Source: Pteria penguin (taxonomy: Eukaryota > Mollusca > Bivalvia > Pterioida > Pteriidae). From it: a stretch of 64,000 bases of DNA. Below the pieces are notes generated by a model. That model was not told where the DNA came from. It made no database searches and worked only from the letters and a program-made list of their open reading frames with translations. Numbering within the stretch: the stretch's first letter is position 1; every line of letters starts with the position of its first letter. The translations under genes were made by a program, and so were the position numbers. Below are positions 1-12,812 of this stretch, in pieces. The DNA lies in the NCBI GenBank assembly GCA_035048485.1, contig CM068584.1, positions 69,724,637 to 69,788,636 on the forward strand, read 5' to 3'.

Positions 1-189
1 GACAAAATCATAACTGTTCCTGAAAATGACGTCATAGACGATAATGTTTATGATGCCGTCAATTAACAAAAATTTCACTTTACTGAATGCGTTCTCATTT
101 CCCAACTAAAAAGTCAGAACCGCAGTAAATGTTAAAAGGTCTTACCAATCTTACTGACCTATAACTATCCAGGTTACTTTATCCTCTTC
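1..189. other. Leading non-repetitive sequence
   Basis: No gene or motif recognised before the 31 bp array begins. Confidence 0.5.
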
Positions 190-2415
190 CCAACTCTCAA
201 GGACAATATGATACCTTCTATGATGTATCAAGGACAATATGATACCTTCTATGACGTATCAAGGACAATATGATACCTTCTATGACGTATCAAGGACAAT
301 ATGATACCCTCTATGACGTATCAAGGACAATATGATACATTACATGACGTATCAAGGACAATATGATACCCTCTATGACGTATCAAGGACAATATGATAC
401 CCTCTATGACGTATCAAGGACAATATGATACCTTCTATGACGTATCAAGGACAATATGATACATTACATGACGTATCAAGGACAATATGATACCCTCTAT
501 GACGTATCAAGGACAATATGATACCCTCTATGACGTATCAAGGACAATATGATACCCTCTATGACGTATCAAGGACAATATGATACCCTCTACGACGCAT
601 CAAGGACAATATGATACCCTCTATGACGTATCAAGGACAATATGATACCCTCTATGACGTATCAAGGACAATATTATACATTCTATGACGTATCAAGGAC
701 AATATGATACCTTCTATGACGTATCAAGGACAATATGATACCCTCTATGACGTATCAAGGACAATATTATATATTCTGTGACGTATAAAGGATAATTTGA
801 TACCCTCTTTGACGTATCAAGGACAATATTATACATTCTATGACGTATAAAGGATAATTTGATACCCTCTTTGACTTTATCCTCTTCCCAACTCTCAAGG
901 ACAATATGATACCTTCTATGATGTATCAAGGACAATATGATACCTTCTATGACGTATCAAGGACAATATGATACCTTCTATGACGTATCAAGGACAATAT
1001 GATACCCTCTATGACGTATCAAGGACAATATGATACAATACATGACGTATCAAGGACAATATGATACCCTCTATGACGTATCAAGGACAATATGATACCC
1101 TCTATGACGTATCAAGGACAATATGATACCTTCTATGACGTATCAAGGACAATATGATACATTACATGACGTATCAAGGACAATATGATACCCTCTATGA
1201 CGTATCAAGGACAATATGATACCTTCTATGACGTATCAAGGACAATATGATACCCTCTATGACGTATCAAGGACAATATGATACCTTCTATGACGTATCA
1301 AGGACAATATGATACCCTCTATGACGTATCAAGGACAATATGATACCTTCTATGACGTATCAAGGACAATATGATACCCTCTATGACGTATCAAGGACAA
1401 TATGATACCTTCTATGACGTATCAAGGACAATATGATACCCTCTATGACGTATCAAGGACAATATGATACCCTCTATGACGTATCAAGGACAATATTATA
1501 CATTCTATGACGTATAAAGGATAATTTGATACCCTCTTTGACGTATCAAATACAATATTATACATTACATGACGTATCAAGGACAATATGATACCATCTA
1601 TGACGTATCAAGGACAATATGATACCCTCTATGACGTATCAAGGACAATATGATACCTTCTATGACGTATCAAGGACAATATGATACCTTCTATGACGTA
1701 TCAAGGACAATATGATACCTTCTATGACGTATCAAGGACAATAGGATACCCTCTATGACGTATCAAGGATAATATGATACCCTCCATGACGTATCAAGGA
1801 CAATATGATACCCTCTATGACGCATCAAGGACAATATGATACCCTCTACGACGCATCAAAGACAATATGATACCCTCTATGACGTATCAAGGACAATATG
1901 ATACCCTCTATGACGTATCAAGGACAATATGATACCCTCTATGACGTATCAAGGACAATATGATACCCTCTACGACGCATCAAGGACAATATGATACCCT
2001 CTATGACGTATCAAGGACAATATGATACCCTCTATGACGTATCAAGGACAATATTATACATTCTATGACGTATCAAGGACAATATGATACCTTCTATGAC
2101 GTATCATGGACAATATGATACCCTCTATGACGTATCAAGGACAATATTATATATTCTGTGACGTATAAAGGATAATTTGATACCCTCTTTGACGTATCAA
2201 ATACAATATGATACATTTCATGACGTATCAAGGATATTATGATACATTCTATGACGTAACAAAGACAATATGATACTTTTTATGACGTATCAAGGACAAT
2301 ATAATACTTTCTATGACGTATCAAGGACAATTTGATACCCTCTATGACGTATCAAGGACAATATGATACATTCTATGACGTATAAAGAACAATATATGAT
2401 ACATTCTATGACGTC
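190..2415. repeat. 31 bp minisatellite, about 70 copies
   Basis: Unit TATGACGTATCAAGGACAAT + ATGATACCCTC, period exactly 31. A variant with TATAAAGGATAATTTGATAC recurs at several places. The non-repeat lead-in CTTTATCCTCTTCCCAACTC occurs at ~178 and again at ~876, so blocks of the array have been duplicated as larger units. Confidence 0.97.
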
Positions 2416-2499
2416 GATATTTCGCATTTCCTAATATATTCAATCAAAGTCAAAAAACCATTCTTTAAAAATTGAAGAGACCATAATTCGCGATCTGTG

Positions 2500-5400
2500 G
2501 TGAGTGTATCATGGGAGGCTACAGTACTACCACACGATGATGGTGTATGAGTCGATGAGAGGTCAGGAGGACTGAGAGAGAGATGTGTATCATGGTAGGC
2601 TACAGTACTACCACACGATGATGGTGTATGAGTCGATGAGAGGTCAGGAGGACTGAGAGAGATGTGTATCATGGTAGGCTACAGTACTAACACACAATGA
2701 TGGTGTATGAGTCGATGATCATTAGAGGTCAGGAGGATTGAGGGAGAGATGTGTATCATGATAGGCAACAGTACTACCACACGATGATGGTGTATGAGTC
2801 GATGAGAGGTCAGGAGGACTGAGAGAGATGTGTATCATGGTAAGCTACAGTACTACTACACGATGATGGTGTATGAGTCGATGATCATGAGAGGTCAGGA
2901 GGATTGAGAGAGATGTGTATCATGGTAGGCTACAGTACTACCACACGATGATGGTGTATGAGTCGATGAGAGGTCATGAGGATTGAGAGAGAGATGTGTA
3001 TCATGGTAGGCTACTGTACTACCACACGATGATGGTATATGAGTCGATGAGAGGTCAGGAGGATTGAGAGAGAGATGTGTATCATGGTAGGCTACAGTAC
3101 TACCACAGGATGATGGTGTATGAGTCGATGAGAGGTCAGGAGGACTGAGAGAGAGATGTGTATCATGGGAGGCTACAGTACTACCACACGATGATGGTGT
3201 ATGAGTCGATGAGAGGTCAGGAGGATTGAGAGAGATGTGTATCATGGAAGGCTACAGTACTACCACACGATGATGGTGTATGAGTCGATGAGAGGTCTTG
3301 AGGATTGAGAGAGAGATGTGTATCATGGTAGGCTACAGTACTACCACACGATGATGGTGTAGAAGTCGATGAGAGGTCAGGAGGACTGAGAGAGAGATGT
3401 GCATCATGGTAGGCTACAGTACTACCACACGATGATGGTGTATGAGTCGATGAGAGGTCAGGAGGATTGAGAGAGAGATGTGTATCATGGGAGGCTACAG
3501 TACTACCACACGATGATGGTGTATGAGTCGATGAGAGATCAGGAGGATTGAGAGAGAGAGATGTGTATCATGGTAGGCTACAGTACTACCACACGATGAT
3601 GGTGTATGAGTCGATGAGAGGTCAGGAGGATTGAGAGAGATGTGTATCATGGGAGGCTACAGTACTACCACACGATGATGGTGTATGAGTCGATAAGAGG
3701 TCAGGAGGATTGAGAGAGAGAGATGTGTATCATGGTAGGCTACAGTACTACCACACGATGATGGTATATGAGTCGATGAGAGGTCAAGAGGATTGAGAGA
3801 GATAGATGTGTATCATGGTAGGCTACAGTACTGCCACACGATGATGGTGTATGAGTCGATGAGAGGTCAGGAGGATTGAGAGAGATGTGTATCATGGGAG
3901 GCTACAGTACTACCACACGATGATGGTGTATGAGTCGATGAGAGGTCAGGAGGATTGAGAGAGAGATGTGTATCATGGTAGGCTACAGTACTACCACACG
4001 ATGATGGTGTAGAAGTCGATGAGAGGTCATGAGGATTGAGAGAGAGATGTGTATCATGGTAGGCTACAGTACTACCACACGATGATGGTGTATGAGTCGA
4101 TGATCATGAGAGGTTAGGAGGATTGAGAGAGATGTGTATCATGGTAGGCTACAGTACTACCACACGATGATGGTGTATGAGTCGATGAGAGGTCAGGAGG
4201 ATTGAGAGAGAGATGTGTATCATGGTAGGCTACAGTACTACCACACGATGATGGTGTATGAGTCGATGAGAGGTCAGGAGGATTGAGAGAGAGATGTGTA
4301 TCATGGTAGGCTACAGTACTACCACACGATGATGGTGTATGAGTCGATGAGAGGTCAGGAGGATTGAGAGAGAGATGTGTATCATGGTAGGCTACAGTAC
4401 TACCACACGATGATGGTGTATGAGTCGATGAGAGGTCAGGAGGATTGAGAGAGAGATGTGTATCATGGTAGGCTACAGTACTACCACACGATGATGGTGT
4501 ATGAGTCGATGAGAGGTCAGGAGGATTGAGAGAGAGATGTGTATCATGGTAGGCTACAGTACTACCACACGATGATGGTGTATGAGTCGATGAGAGGTCA
4601 GGAGGATTGAGAGAGAGATGTGTATCATGGTAGGCTACAGTACTACCACACGATGATGGTGTATGAGTCGATGAGAGGTCAGGAGGATTGAGAGAGAGAT
4701 GTGTATCATGGTAGGCTACAGTACTACCACACGATGATGGTGTATGAGTCGATGAGAGGTCAGGAGGATTGAGAGAGATGTGTATCATGGTAGGCTACAG
4801 TACTACCACACGATGATGGTGTATGAGTCGATGAGAGGTCAGAAGGATTGAGAGAAAGATGTGTATCATGGGAGGCTACAGTACTACCACACGATGATGG
4901 TGTATGAGTCGATGAGAGGTCAGGAGGATTGAGAGAGATGTGTATCATGGTAGGCTACAGTACTACCACACGATGATGGTGTATGAGTCGATGAGAGGTC
5001 AGAAGGATTGAGAGAGATGTGTATCATGGTAGGCTACAGTACTACCACACGATGATGGTGTATGAGTCGATGAGAGGTCAGAAGGATTGAGAGAGATAGA
5101 TGTGTATCATGGGAGGCTACAGTACTACCACACGATGATGGTGTATGAGTCGATGAGAGGTCAGGAGGATTGAGAGAAAGATGTTTATCATGGTAGGCTA
5201 CAGTACTACCACACGATGATGGTGTATGAGTCGATGAGAGGTCATGAGGATTGAGAGAGAGATGTGTATCATGGTAGGCTACAGTACTACCACACGATGA
5301 TGGTGTATGAGTCGATGAGAGGTCAGAAGGATTGAGAGAGATAGATGTGTATCATGGGAGGCTACAGTACTACCACACGATGATGGTGTATGAGTCGATG

Positions 5401-5512
5401 AGAGGTCAGGAGGATTGAGAGAAAGATGTTTATCATGGGTGGCAACAGTACTACCACACGATGATGGTGTATGAGTCGATGAGAGGTCAGGAGGATTGAG
5501 AGAGATGCAGGA
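2500..5512. repeat. 81 bp (74-83) minisatellite, about 37 copies
   Basis: Unit includes GATGAGAGGTCAGGAGGATT, GAGAGAGAGATGTGTATCAT and ACCACACGATGATGGTGTAT. The commonest unit is 81 nt, divisible by three, which creates a spurious minus-strand frame of 27-residue repeats. Around 4114-4790 eight copies are virtually identical. Confidence 0.97.
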
Positions 5513-5759
5513 TTAAATCGGTCCCTTAAACCGGTCACCTGATACAGAAACGACACTTACATCACAAGGTCCCCACGAACGAGGAATATTGCACGTGATC
5601 AGTGATCGCCAGTGTTGGAGCATCTGAAGAAAGCAGCATTCCAAGGGGGAGTACAAACTTTTCCGAGGGGGTTTTCTACCTGTAGGAAATGTAACAATAA
5701 TCTGTGATATATTTTGCCGAGATAAGGGAGGAGGGTGCTTGATTTGGAGGTATCCTACT
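5513..5759. other. Spacer between two minisatellites
   Basis: Unique sequence; no coding or RNA feature recognised. Confidence 0.5.
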
Positions 5760-6125
5760 GGTAACGTGCTTGGTATTTATACTTAGGTGACCTTTACACA
5801 GAAGTTACTTTTATATAGATGGTATTTATACATAGGTGACCTTTACACAGAGGTTACACTTTTATATAGATGGTATCTATACATAGGTGACCTTTACACA
5901 GAGGTTACACTTTTATATAGATAGTATTTATACATAGGTGACCTTTACACAGAGGTTACTTTTATATAGATGGTATTTATACATAGGTGACCTTCACACA
6001 GAGGTTACTTTTATACAGATGGTATTTATACATAGGTGACCTTTACACAGAGGTTACTTTTATATAGATTGTATTTATACATAGGTGACCTTTACACAGA
6101 GGTCACTTTTATACAGAGGTGAGCT
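5760..6125. repeat. ~50 bp minisatellite, 7 copies
   Basis: Unit GGTATTTATACATAGGTGAC + CTTTACACAGAGGTTAC + TTTTATATAGAT. Confidence 0.95.
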
Positions 6126-6439
6126 TTATATAAAGATCAATTTCGCAAGGCACAGAGAAATTAATAAAGTGACCTTGTTAAAACAAAAAACTAAAAAAAA
6201 AAACGAAAGAGAAAAAAGGGGTGGGGGTGGGGTGAAGACGTACGCTCTTTGCAATAGTCAAGTGATTAATGCATTGAGTTATTGCTGGTGCAGCGCAGCC
6301 CATTCCAGTATCAAATTTATTGTAAATCTTAGGTATAAATAAAAGTGCAGGGATCCAGGTTCGAATGGAATCAGAGCTTGGTGACTTCCTGCTTCCACGT
6401 CACAACCCAAAACTCTAACAGGCAAGTGAGAAATCTATG

Positions 6440-6545
6440 AGAAGTCTAGAATTCAAACCCTTAATCTACCGTGGGAATGATGAGAAAGTTTTACCAACTG
6501 ACTATCTGAGCCGATATCCCAGTGTGCCACGCCCTTGTAATCACC
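6440..6545 (-). mobile_element. Possible tRNA-derived SINE fragment
   Basis: The minus strand contains box A-like GATAGTCAGTTGGTAAAAC and box B-like GGGTTTGAATTC about 35 nt apart. The box A to box B order fits, but no full cloverleaf is formed. Confidence 0.45.
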
Positions 6546-6769
6546 TTCAACAACTGTGGTAGGTTGTGTTGATCGCCAATTTTTTGGGACCAGCAGGTGA
6601 ACATAATGTGTTTGTGAAACATGAATGACCCCGGCAGTAACAAAGTCCACATAAGCCGGTGATATCTTGATTATACCCTATCCCATGGGGTCACATGTCA
6701 CCGGGATATCCCTATACTTCAGCTTAAGAAAGGGATGTGCTTGCGAAACACCGATGGGCTCGGATTTTG

Positions 6770-7090
6770 TACCGATGGAAAGGTCTTGTCACATAGAATA
6801 TGCATGAGAAATAAGAAAGTGCTAACACTTAAGATCCTCTAGTTATAACCAATGTAAAGTTTTTGAAAGGTTAAGGGTTACGGTCAAGGTCACGAGAACA
6901 ATAATTATTGTACCGACGGAGAGACCTTGTCACAAGAAACACGCATGTGAAATATTAAAGCCAAATCTCTTACAATAGAAAATTATGTGGAATGTTAAAA
7001 CGTTTTGCCACAGACAAACAGATAGACAAACATACAGACAGACCAAAATTTAGACGCAACCGAATCGTTGATTCCGGGGCATAGAAATTA
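6770..7090. mobile_element. Dispersed 'AAGGTCTTGTCACA' repeat, copy with GACAGACAGAC tail
   Basis: Contains AAGGTCTTGTCACA, a degraded repeat of it, then a short run of ACAGATAGACAAACATACAG and TTCCGGGGCATAGAAA. Sister fragments lie at 11745-12020, 26600-26765 and 38640-38725. A common non-autonomous repeat of bivalve genomes. Confidence 0.65.
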
Positions 7091-7169
7091 ATGGCCTTAC
7101 TAATGGTTTATCTGAGTCAAATTGAATACCCAAGTCTGTCACTACTCCTACAAGCCAAACAGCACCATA

Positions 7170-8075
7170 CATATCGTTCTCTGACCTCCTGATAGATTTG
7201 AGTGATCAATGAGCACTTTTTGTCACATGTTTTCTTTGACCTCCTGATAGATTTGAGTGATCAATGAGCACTTTTTGTGACATGTTTTCTTTGACCTCCC
7301 GACAGATTTGAATGATCAATGAGCACTTTTTGTTGACATGGCTTTTTTTTACCTCCTGATAGATTTAAGTGATCAATGAACACTTTTTGTGACGTGTTTT
7401 CTTTGACCTCCTGATAGATTTGAATGATCAATGAACATTTTTTGTGACATGTTTTCTTTGACCTCCTGATAGATTTGAGTGATCAATGAACACTTTTTGT
7501 GACGTGTTTTCTTTGACCTCCTGATAGATTTGAATGATCAATGAGCACTTTTTGTTGACATGTTTTCTTTAACCTCCTGATAGATTTGAGTGATCAATGA
7601 ACACTTTTTGTGACGTTTTTTTTTTTTGACCTCCTAATAGATTTGAGTGATCAATGAGCACTTTTGTGACATGTTTTTTTTTACCTCCTGATAGATTTGA
7701 GTGTTCAATGAACACTTTTTGTGACACGTTTTTTTTACCTCCTAATAGATTTGAATGACCAATGAACATTTTTATGTGACATGTTTTCTTTGACCTCCGG
7801 ATAGATTTGAATGATCAATGAGCACTTTTTGTGACATGTTTCCTTTGACCTCCTGATAGATTTGAGTGATCAATGAGCACTTTTTGTGACGTTTTTTTTT
7901 ACCTCCTGATAGATTTGAGTGACCAATGAACATTTTTATGTGACATGTTTTCTTTGACCTCTTGATAGATTTGAGTGACCAATGAACATTTTTATGTGAC
8001 ATGTTTTCTTTGACCTCCTGATAGATTTGAGTGATCAATGAACACCTTTTGTGACATGTTTTCTTTAATTTCCAA
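7170..8075. repeat. ~55 bp minisatellite, about 16 copies
   Basis: Unit TTGACCTCCTGATAGATTTG + AGTGATCAATGAGCACTTTT + TGTGACATGTTTTC, with T-run length variation. Confidence 0.96.
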
Positions 8076-8194
8076 CAATATCTCCGGCTTCAATAGCGGT
8101 ACAAGTAAACTGTACAATACAATAAAATTCATAAGCACAATAAAAATCAAAACCTTCACAATTGGAGCATAGAGAGTGAACTGCACACATCGTC

Positions 8195-8350
8195 TACACC
8201 AGTGTTTGGCAGAATTTCTCTACACCAGTGTCCTGTAGAATTTCTCTACATCAGTGTCCTATAGAATTTGTCTACATTGGCGTATGGTAAATTTTTTCGC
8301 AATCAGTATACCGCAGAATTTATCAACGTCAGTGTAGTGTAGAATGTGGG
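8195..8350. repeat. ~27-30 bp repeat, 5-6 degenerate copies
   Basis: Unit CTACACCAGTGTCCTGTAGA + ATTTCT, decaying towards 8350. Confidence 0.8.
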
Positions 8351-9084
8351 AATTTGTATTTGAAAACAATTAGTTGCTTTTACCGACTATAGGTCTAATA
8401 TAAGATATGTACATGGGGAAAAATACAAAAACAATTTCTGTAAAAATAAATACATGTAAACAATAGATCAAAGTCCTCATTTTCATTTCATTTAGTTAAT
8501 TATATAGTAGACGGCTGGCAGAGGCTTGTCAAAAGGAAGTTTTCATTAATATGTCAAGTACTTTAAAATAACAACTACAAAATTCTTCTTAATAGATAAT
8601 TCTTAACTTCCAAGACATAGTGGACATCCCGGTCCTGTGATAAACCAAAGAAGAATATTCTATTGATAAATGATAGGGGTGTACAGGTTTAGAATTCCGT
8701 CCCGCTAAAATGTACATGTTTTGTAGTTTGAATCAGTTACCTAGCCATCATCCACGTTCTGTACCAACATGGCCTTGATGTGCACACATTACATTGTACC
8801 AATCTATCTTGACTGGACTACACATTTTCCCTCGTATGTATCATTAATGACGTCACAGAAGGGGTATAAAATTTATATAATAAAAATCCCCCATTATGGC
8901 ATGTATTCTCTGCATGAGCAGAAATGATCTGCTTCTGAAAATGGGCATGAAATATGGAGGTGTCTACAAAACAGCTGTTAAGATGTGCTAAAAATACATA
9001 GAGCTAGAGAAACGTCTGAAAGAGATCAATGCTGGATGTAGTTAGATGACGAGCGCCCTGGATAGTTCTTATATGTACATGTAA
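8350..9084. other. AT-rich gene-free stretch
   Basis: Nothing recognised on either strand. A TATAAAAT at 8867-8874 could be a chance TATA box. Confidence 0.4.
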
Positions 9085-9735
9085 CACCACACCAGGATTA
9101 TTTCACCTCTGTGGTGGTGGCCAGTGTTTAGTGGTGGAAGATAACACCACAACAGGATTATTTCGCCTCTGTAGTGATGGCCAGTGTTATGTGGTGGAGG
9201 ATAACACCACACCAGGATTATTTCGCCTCTGTGGTGGTGGCCAGTGTTTAGTGGTGGAGGATAACACCACACCAGGATTATTTCACCTATATGGTGGTGG
9301 CCAGTGTTATGTGGTGGAGGATAACACCACACCAGGATTATTTCACCTCTGTGGTGGTCGCCAGTGTTTAGTGGTGGAGGATAACACCACACCAGGATTA
9401 TTTCACCTCTGTGGTGGTCGCCAGTGTTTAGTGGTGGAGGATAACACCACACCAAGATTATTTCACCTCTGTAGTGATGGCCAGTGTTTAGTGGTAGAGG
9501 ATAACACCACACCAGGATTATTTCACCATCTGTGGTGGTCGCCAGTGTTTAGTGGTGGAGGATAACACCACACCAGGATTATTTCGCCTCTGTGGTGGTG
9601 GCCAGTGTTATGTGGTGGAGGATAACACCACACCAAGATTATTTCACCTCTGTGGTGGTGGCCAGTGTTATGTGGTGGAGGATAACACCACAACAGGATT
9701 ATTTCACCTCTGTGGTGGTGGCCAGTGTTTAGTAG
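9085..9735. repeat. 60 bp minisatellite, 11 copies, open on both strands
   Basis: Unit GTGGTGGAGGATAACACCAC + ACCAGGATTATTTCACCTCT + GTGGTGGTGGCCAGTGTTTA. The 60 nt period keeps a 20-residue plus-strand repeat (VVEDNTTPGLFHLCGGGQCL) and a minus-strand repeat open. The plus frame runs on to a splice-donor-like GAAG|GTAAGT at ~9801. Coding status unproven. Confidence 0.9.
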
Positions 9736-9799
9736 TAGAAAAAAAGTTTTCACTTAGGCAAAACTTGTATCATATGCCCGAGTTTGGAATGGAACTCGA

Positions 9800-10500
9800 A
9801 GGTAAGTAGCAGTGCAAAGTAACAGACCTATGTTTCAGCCCTCCCCTCACCTCCCACCTCCGCATAAATCAAACTTCCCAATTAATCTGGCATCATGGTA
9901 AAAATGAAAAAGTTTCAAAAAAAGGGTCTGTACAAGAATCCATTAAACAGTCTAGATAACTATCTTTAGTTAACAGAAACACAATTCAAGTAAAAATACA
10001 AGGTCAAAGGTCAAAACATACTACAATAGAACATTTCATAACAAACAAGCAGATGTTATTCATAACAATTAGTCAGGCAGCTTTAATTTGAAATTTTCAG
10101 ACATATTTATTTATGTTCAAAAATTCAAAACAAACCCCCGCCCCCAAAAAATAAAAATGTTAATAATAATGATATTCATGTGGCATCAAAACACTATTTC
10201 TGTGCTGCTGACAAACACAAGCATGATTGTTTCATTTACAGAATTTCAAGCATTACAAACTGAAGCCTATACTTTGTATAGGTATGCTAACCTTAACCCT
10301 ATATGTAGGCCGGAGTAGATATTACTGATTTTTCTAAGGCTTGTTCACTAGAGAGCCTTTTGTTGAACTCAATTAATATCATGTGCTTTCAGACAAACAC
10401 TTCAACATAAAACTAAGACTCTTCTTATAAAACACCACAGTAATGGTGTATTAGATGACAGTTTACAAAGTTTTATTTCAGAACAATGAGACACAATGAG
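9800..10500. other. AT-rich gene-free stretch
   Basis: No homology recognised. The 76-residue frame at 10088-10318 has no family features. Confidence 0.4.
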
Positions 10501-10544
10501 TAAGATGGATGACTCAAGCACAGCACGCTGGATTATATGCTCTC

Positions 10545-11640
10545 CGCCAAAATCCTTCCCTCACACATTCTGCCAAAATCCTACCCTCACACACTCTGCC
10601 AAAATCCTTCCCTCACACACTATGCCAAAATCCTTCCCTCACACACATATCTCACATACAAAAACCTTCCTTCACACACTCTACCAAAATCCTTCCCTCA
10701 CACACACAGCCAAAATCCTTCCCTTACATACTCTGCCAAAATCCTTCCCTCACATACTATGCCAAAATCCTTCCCTCACATACTCTGCCAAACTTCTTCC
10801 CTCACACACACTGCCAAAATCCTTCCCTCACATACTCTGCCAAAATCCTTCCCTCACACACTATGCCAAAATCCTTCCCTCACACACATATCTCACATAC
10901 AAAAACCTTCCTTCACACACTCTACCAAAATCCTTCCCTCACACACACAGCCAAAATCCTTCCATCACATACTCTACCAAAATCCTTCCCTCACACACTA
11001 TGCCAAAATCCTTCCCTCACACACATATCTCACATACAAAAACCTTCCTACACACACTCTACCAAAATCCTTCCCTCACACACTCTGCCAAAATCCTTCC
11101 CTCACATACTCTGCCAAACTCCTTCCTTCACACACATTGCCAAAATCCTTCCCTCACACACTATGCCAAAATCCTTCCCTCACACACATATCTCACATAC
11201 AAAAACCTTCCTTCACACACTCTACCAAAATCCTTCCCTCACACACACAGCCAAAATCCTCCCATCACATACTCTACCAAAATCCTTCCCTTACATACTC
11301 TGCCAAAATCCTTCCCTCACATACTATGCCAAAATCCTTCCCTCACATACTCTGCCAAACTCCTTCCCTCACACACACTGCCAAAATCCTTCCCTCACAT
11401 ACTCTACCAAAATCCTTCCCTCACATACTCTGCCAAAATCCTTCCCTCATATACTCTGCCAAAATCCTTCCCTCACACATTCTACCAAAATCCTTCCCTC
11501 ACACACACAGCCTAAATCCTTCCATCACATACTCTACCAAAATCCTTCCCTCACATACTCTACCAAAACCCTTCCCTCACACACGTATCTCACATACAAA
11601 AACCTTGCCTCACACATGTATCTCACAAAATCCTTCGAAC
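10545..11640. repeat. ~26 bp repeat with higher-order organisation
   Basis: Basic unit CTCTGCCAAAATCCTTCCCT + CACACA. A different block, ATATCTCACATACAAAAACC, recurs at about 10640, 10888, 11026, 11188 and 11590, marking larger repeat units. Long overlapping plus-strand frames here are by-products of the repeat. Confidence 0.96.
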
Positions 11641-11699
11641 ATGTTAACAAAGTACCTTACACGAGAGTTGTCAGGAGGTAACAGAGCTTACTGGAGGGC

Positions 11700-12080
11700 A
11701 ACCAAATCTTAATAGCAAAAGTGTTCTGTAAGTAAGTGAGTCAATCTTCAAGGTCAAGGTCAAAATGTAAACAAATTCTGAAATGTCATGAAAGGTCTTG
11801 TCACAAGTACATGAACTTTTTAAGCTTTGTCTCTTACTGTCTATAAGTTATGACCAAGGTTAAGTTTTTTTTAAGTAAGTCTAACTTCAAGGTCAAGGTC
11901 ATAAAGTAAAAAATTCTGGTACCCAAAGAAAGGTCTTGGCACAAGGAATAAACGCGTGAAATATCAAAGCTCTGTCTCTAATAAGTTTAAAAATATGATC
12001 CAGGTTGAAGTTTCTGTTTACAGACGATAGACTGCTACCGAGGGAGTATGACAATAGCTCTCTGGACATTCGTCAGAAGG
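11700..12080. mobile_element. Dispersed 'AAGGTCTTGTCACA' repeat, two partial units
   Basis: Two related blocks, each TCAAGGTCAAGGTCA followed ~60 nt later by AAAGGTCTTG and TCACAAG, then TCTGTCTCT. Lies downstream of the CP2 stop codon. Confidence 0.6.
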
Positions 12081-12104
12081 GGCTAATAAAAAAAACCTAA
12101 AATG

Positions 12105-12600
12105 TACCATACATACAAAATCCTTCTGATATATACCCTACATACAATATCCTCTTAACCTGTAACATACATACAAAATCTTAACATCTACCGTACATAC
12201 AAAATCCTGTTAACCTGTAACATACATACAAAATCTTAACATCTACCGTACATACAAAATCCTGTTAACCTGTAACATACACACAAAATCTTAACATCTA
12301 CCGTACATACAAAATCCTGTTAACCTGTAACATACATACAAAATCTTAACATCTACCGTACATACAAAATCCTGTTAACCTGTAACATACATACAAAATC
12401 TTAACATCTACCGTACATACAAAATCCTGTTAACATGTAACATACATACAAAATCTTAACATCTACCGTACATACAAAATCCTGTTAACATGTAACATAC
12501 ATACAAAATCTTAACATCTACCGTACATACAAAATCCTGTTAACATGTAACATACATACAAAAGCTTAACATGTAATTTTACATACAAAATCCTTCTGAC
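12105..12600. repeat. 55 bp minisatellite, 8-9 copies
   Basis: Unit CATACAAAATCTTAACATCT + ACCGTACATACAAAATCCTG + TTAACCTGTAA. It lies just below the CP2 stop codon, possibly in the 3' UTR. Confidence 0.95.
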
Positions 12601-12762
12601 ATCTTGCATACAAACTAAATCAAGAAGAACGTATGGAATTTCTACACTGACATAACAGGTAACTGAATCAAGGTCACAATACAGAGGTCAATGTTGTCAT
12701 GGCAATGAATACAGGGAGGTGAACTACCTCGGGTGATCGACGGTGCTTCCTGATGATTGAGA

Positions 12763-12812
12763 TCAGCTGATTATCTTCAATAAGACTTTGTATTGGTCGG
12801 TGCTATCACCCG
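12763..12812 (-). CDS. TFCP2: TFCP2-like coding exon 16 (stop codon)
   Basis: Residues 516-531, [16 protein letters not shown] then TGA, matching the ExNDxYHIILK end of TFCP2. Acceptor ATTTCAG|CGGGTG. The acceptor and first ~30 exon bases are repeated 17 more times upstream at exact 44 nt steps. The copy next to the stop codon differs from the rest just after TCTTATT. The 3' UTR continues below 12763; no convincing poly(A) signal was found. Confidence 0.9.

Noticed and set aside
4114..4788. Minus-strand frame of 27-residue repeats (224 aa)
   Set aside because: The 81 nt period is divisible by three. No splice context, and the frame breaks wherever unit length changes.
2500..5512. CRISPR-like array
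   Set aside because: Units are tandem without unique spacers, and the context is eukaryotic.
10496..11712. Three overlapping plus-strand frames of 339-391 residues
   Set aside because: They are different frames of the same ~26 bp repeat, with no stop codons by composition and no independent coding evidence.
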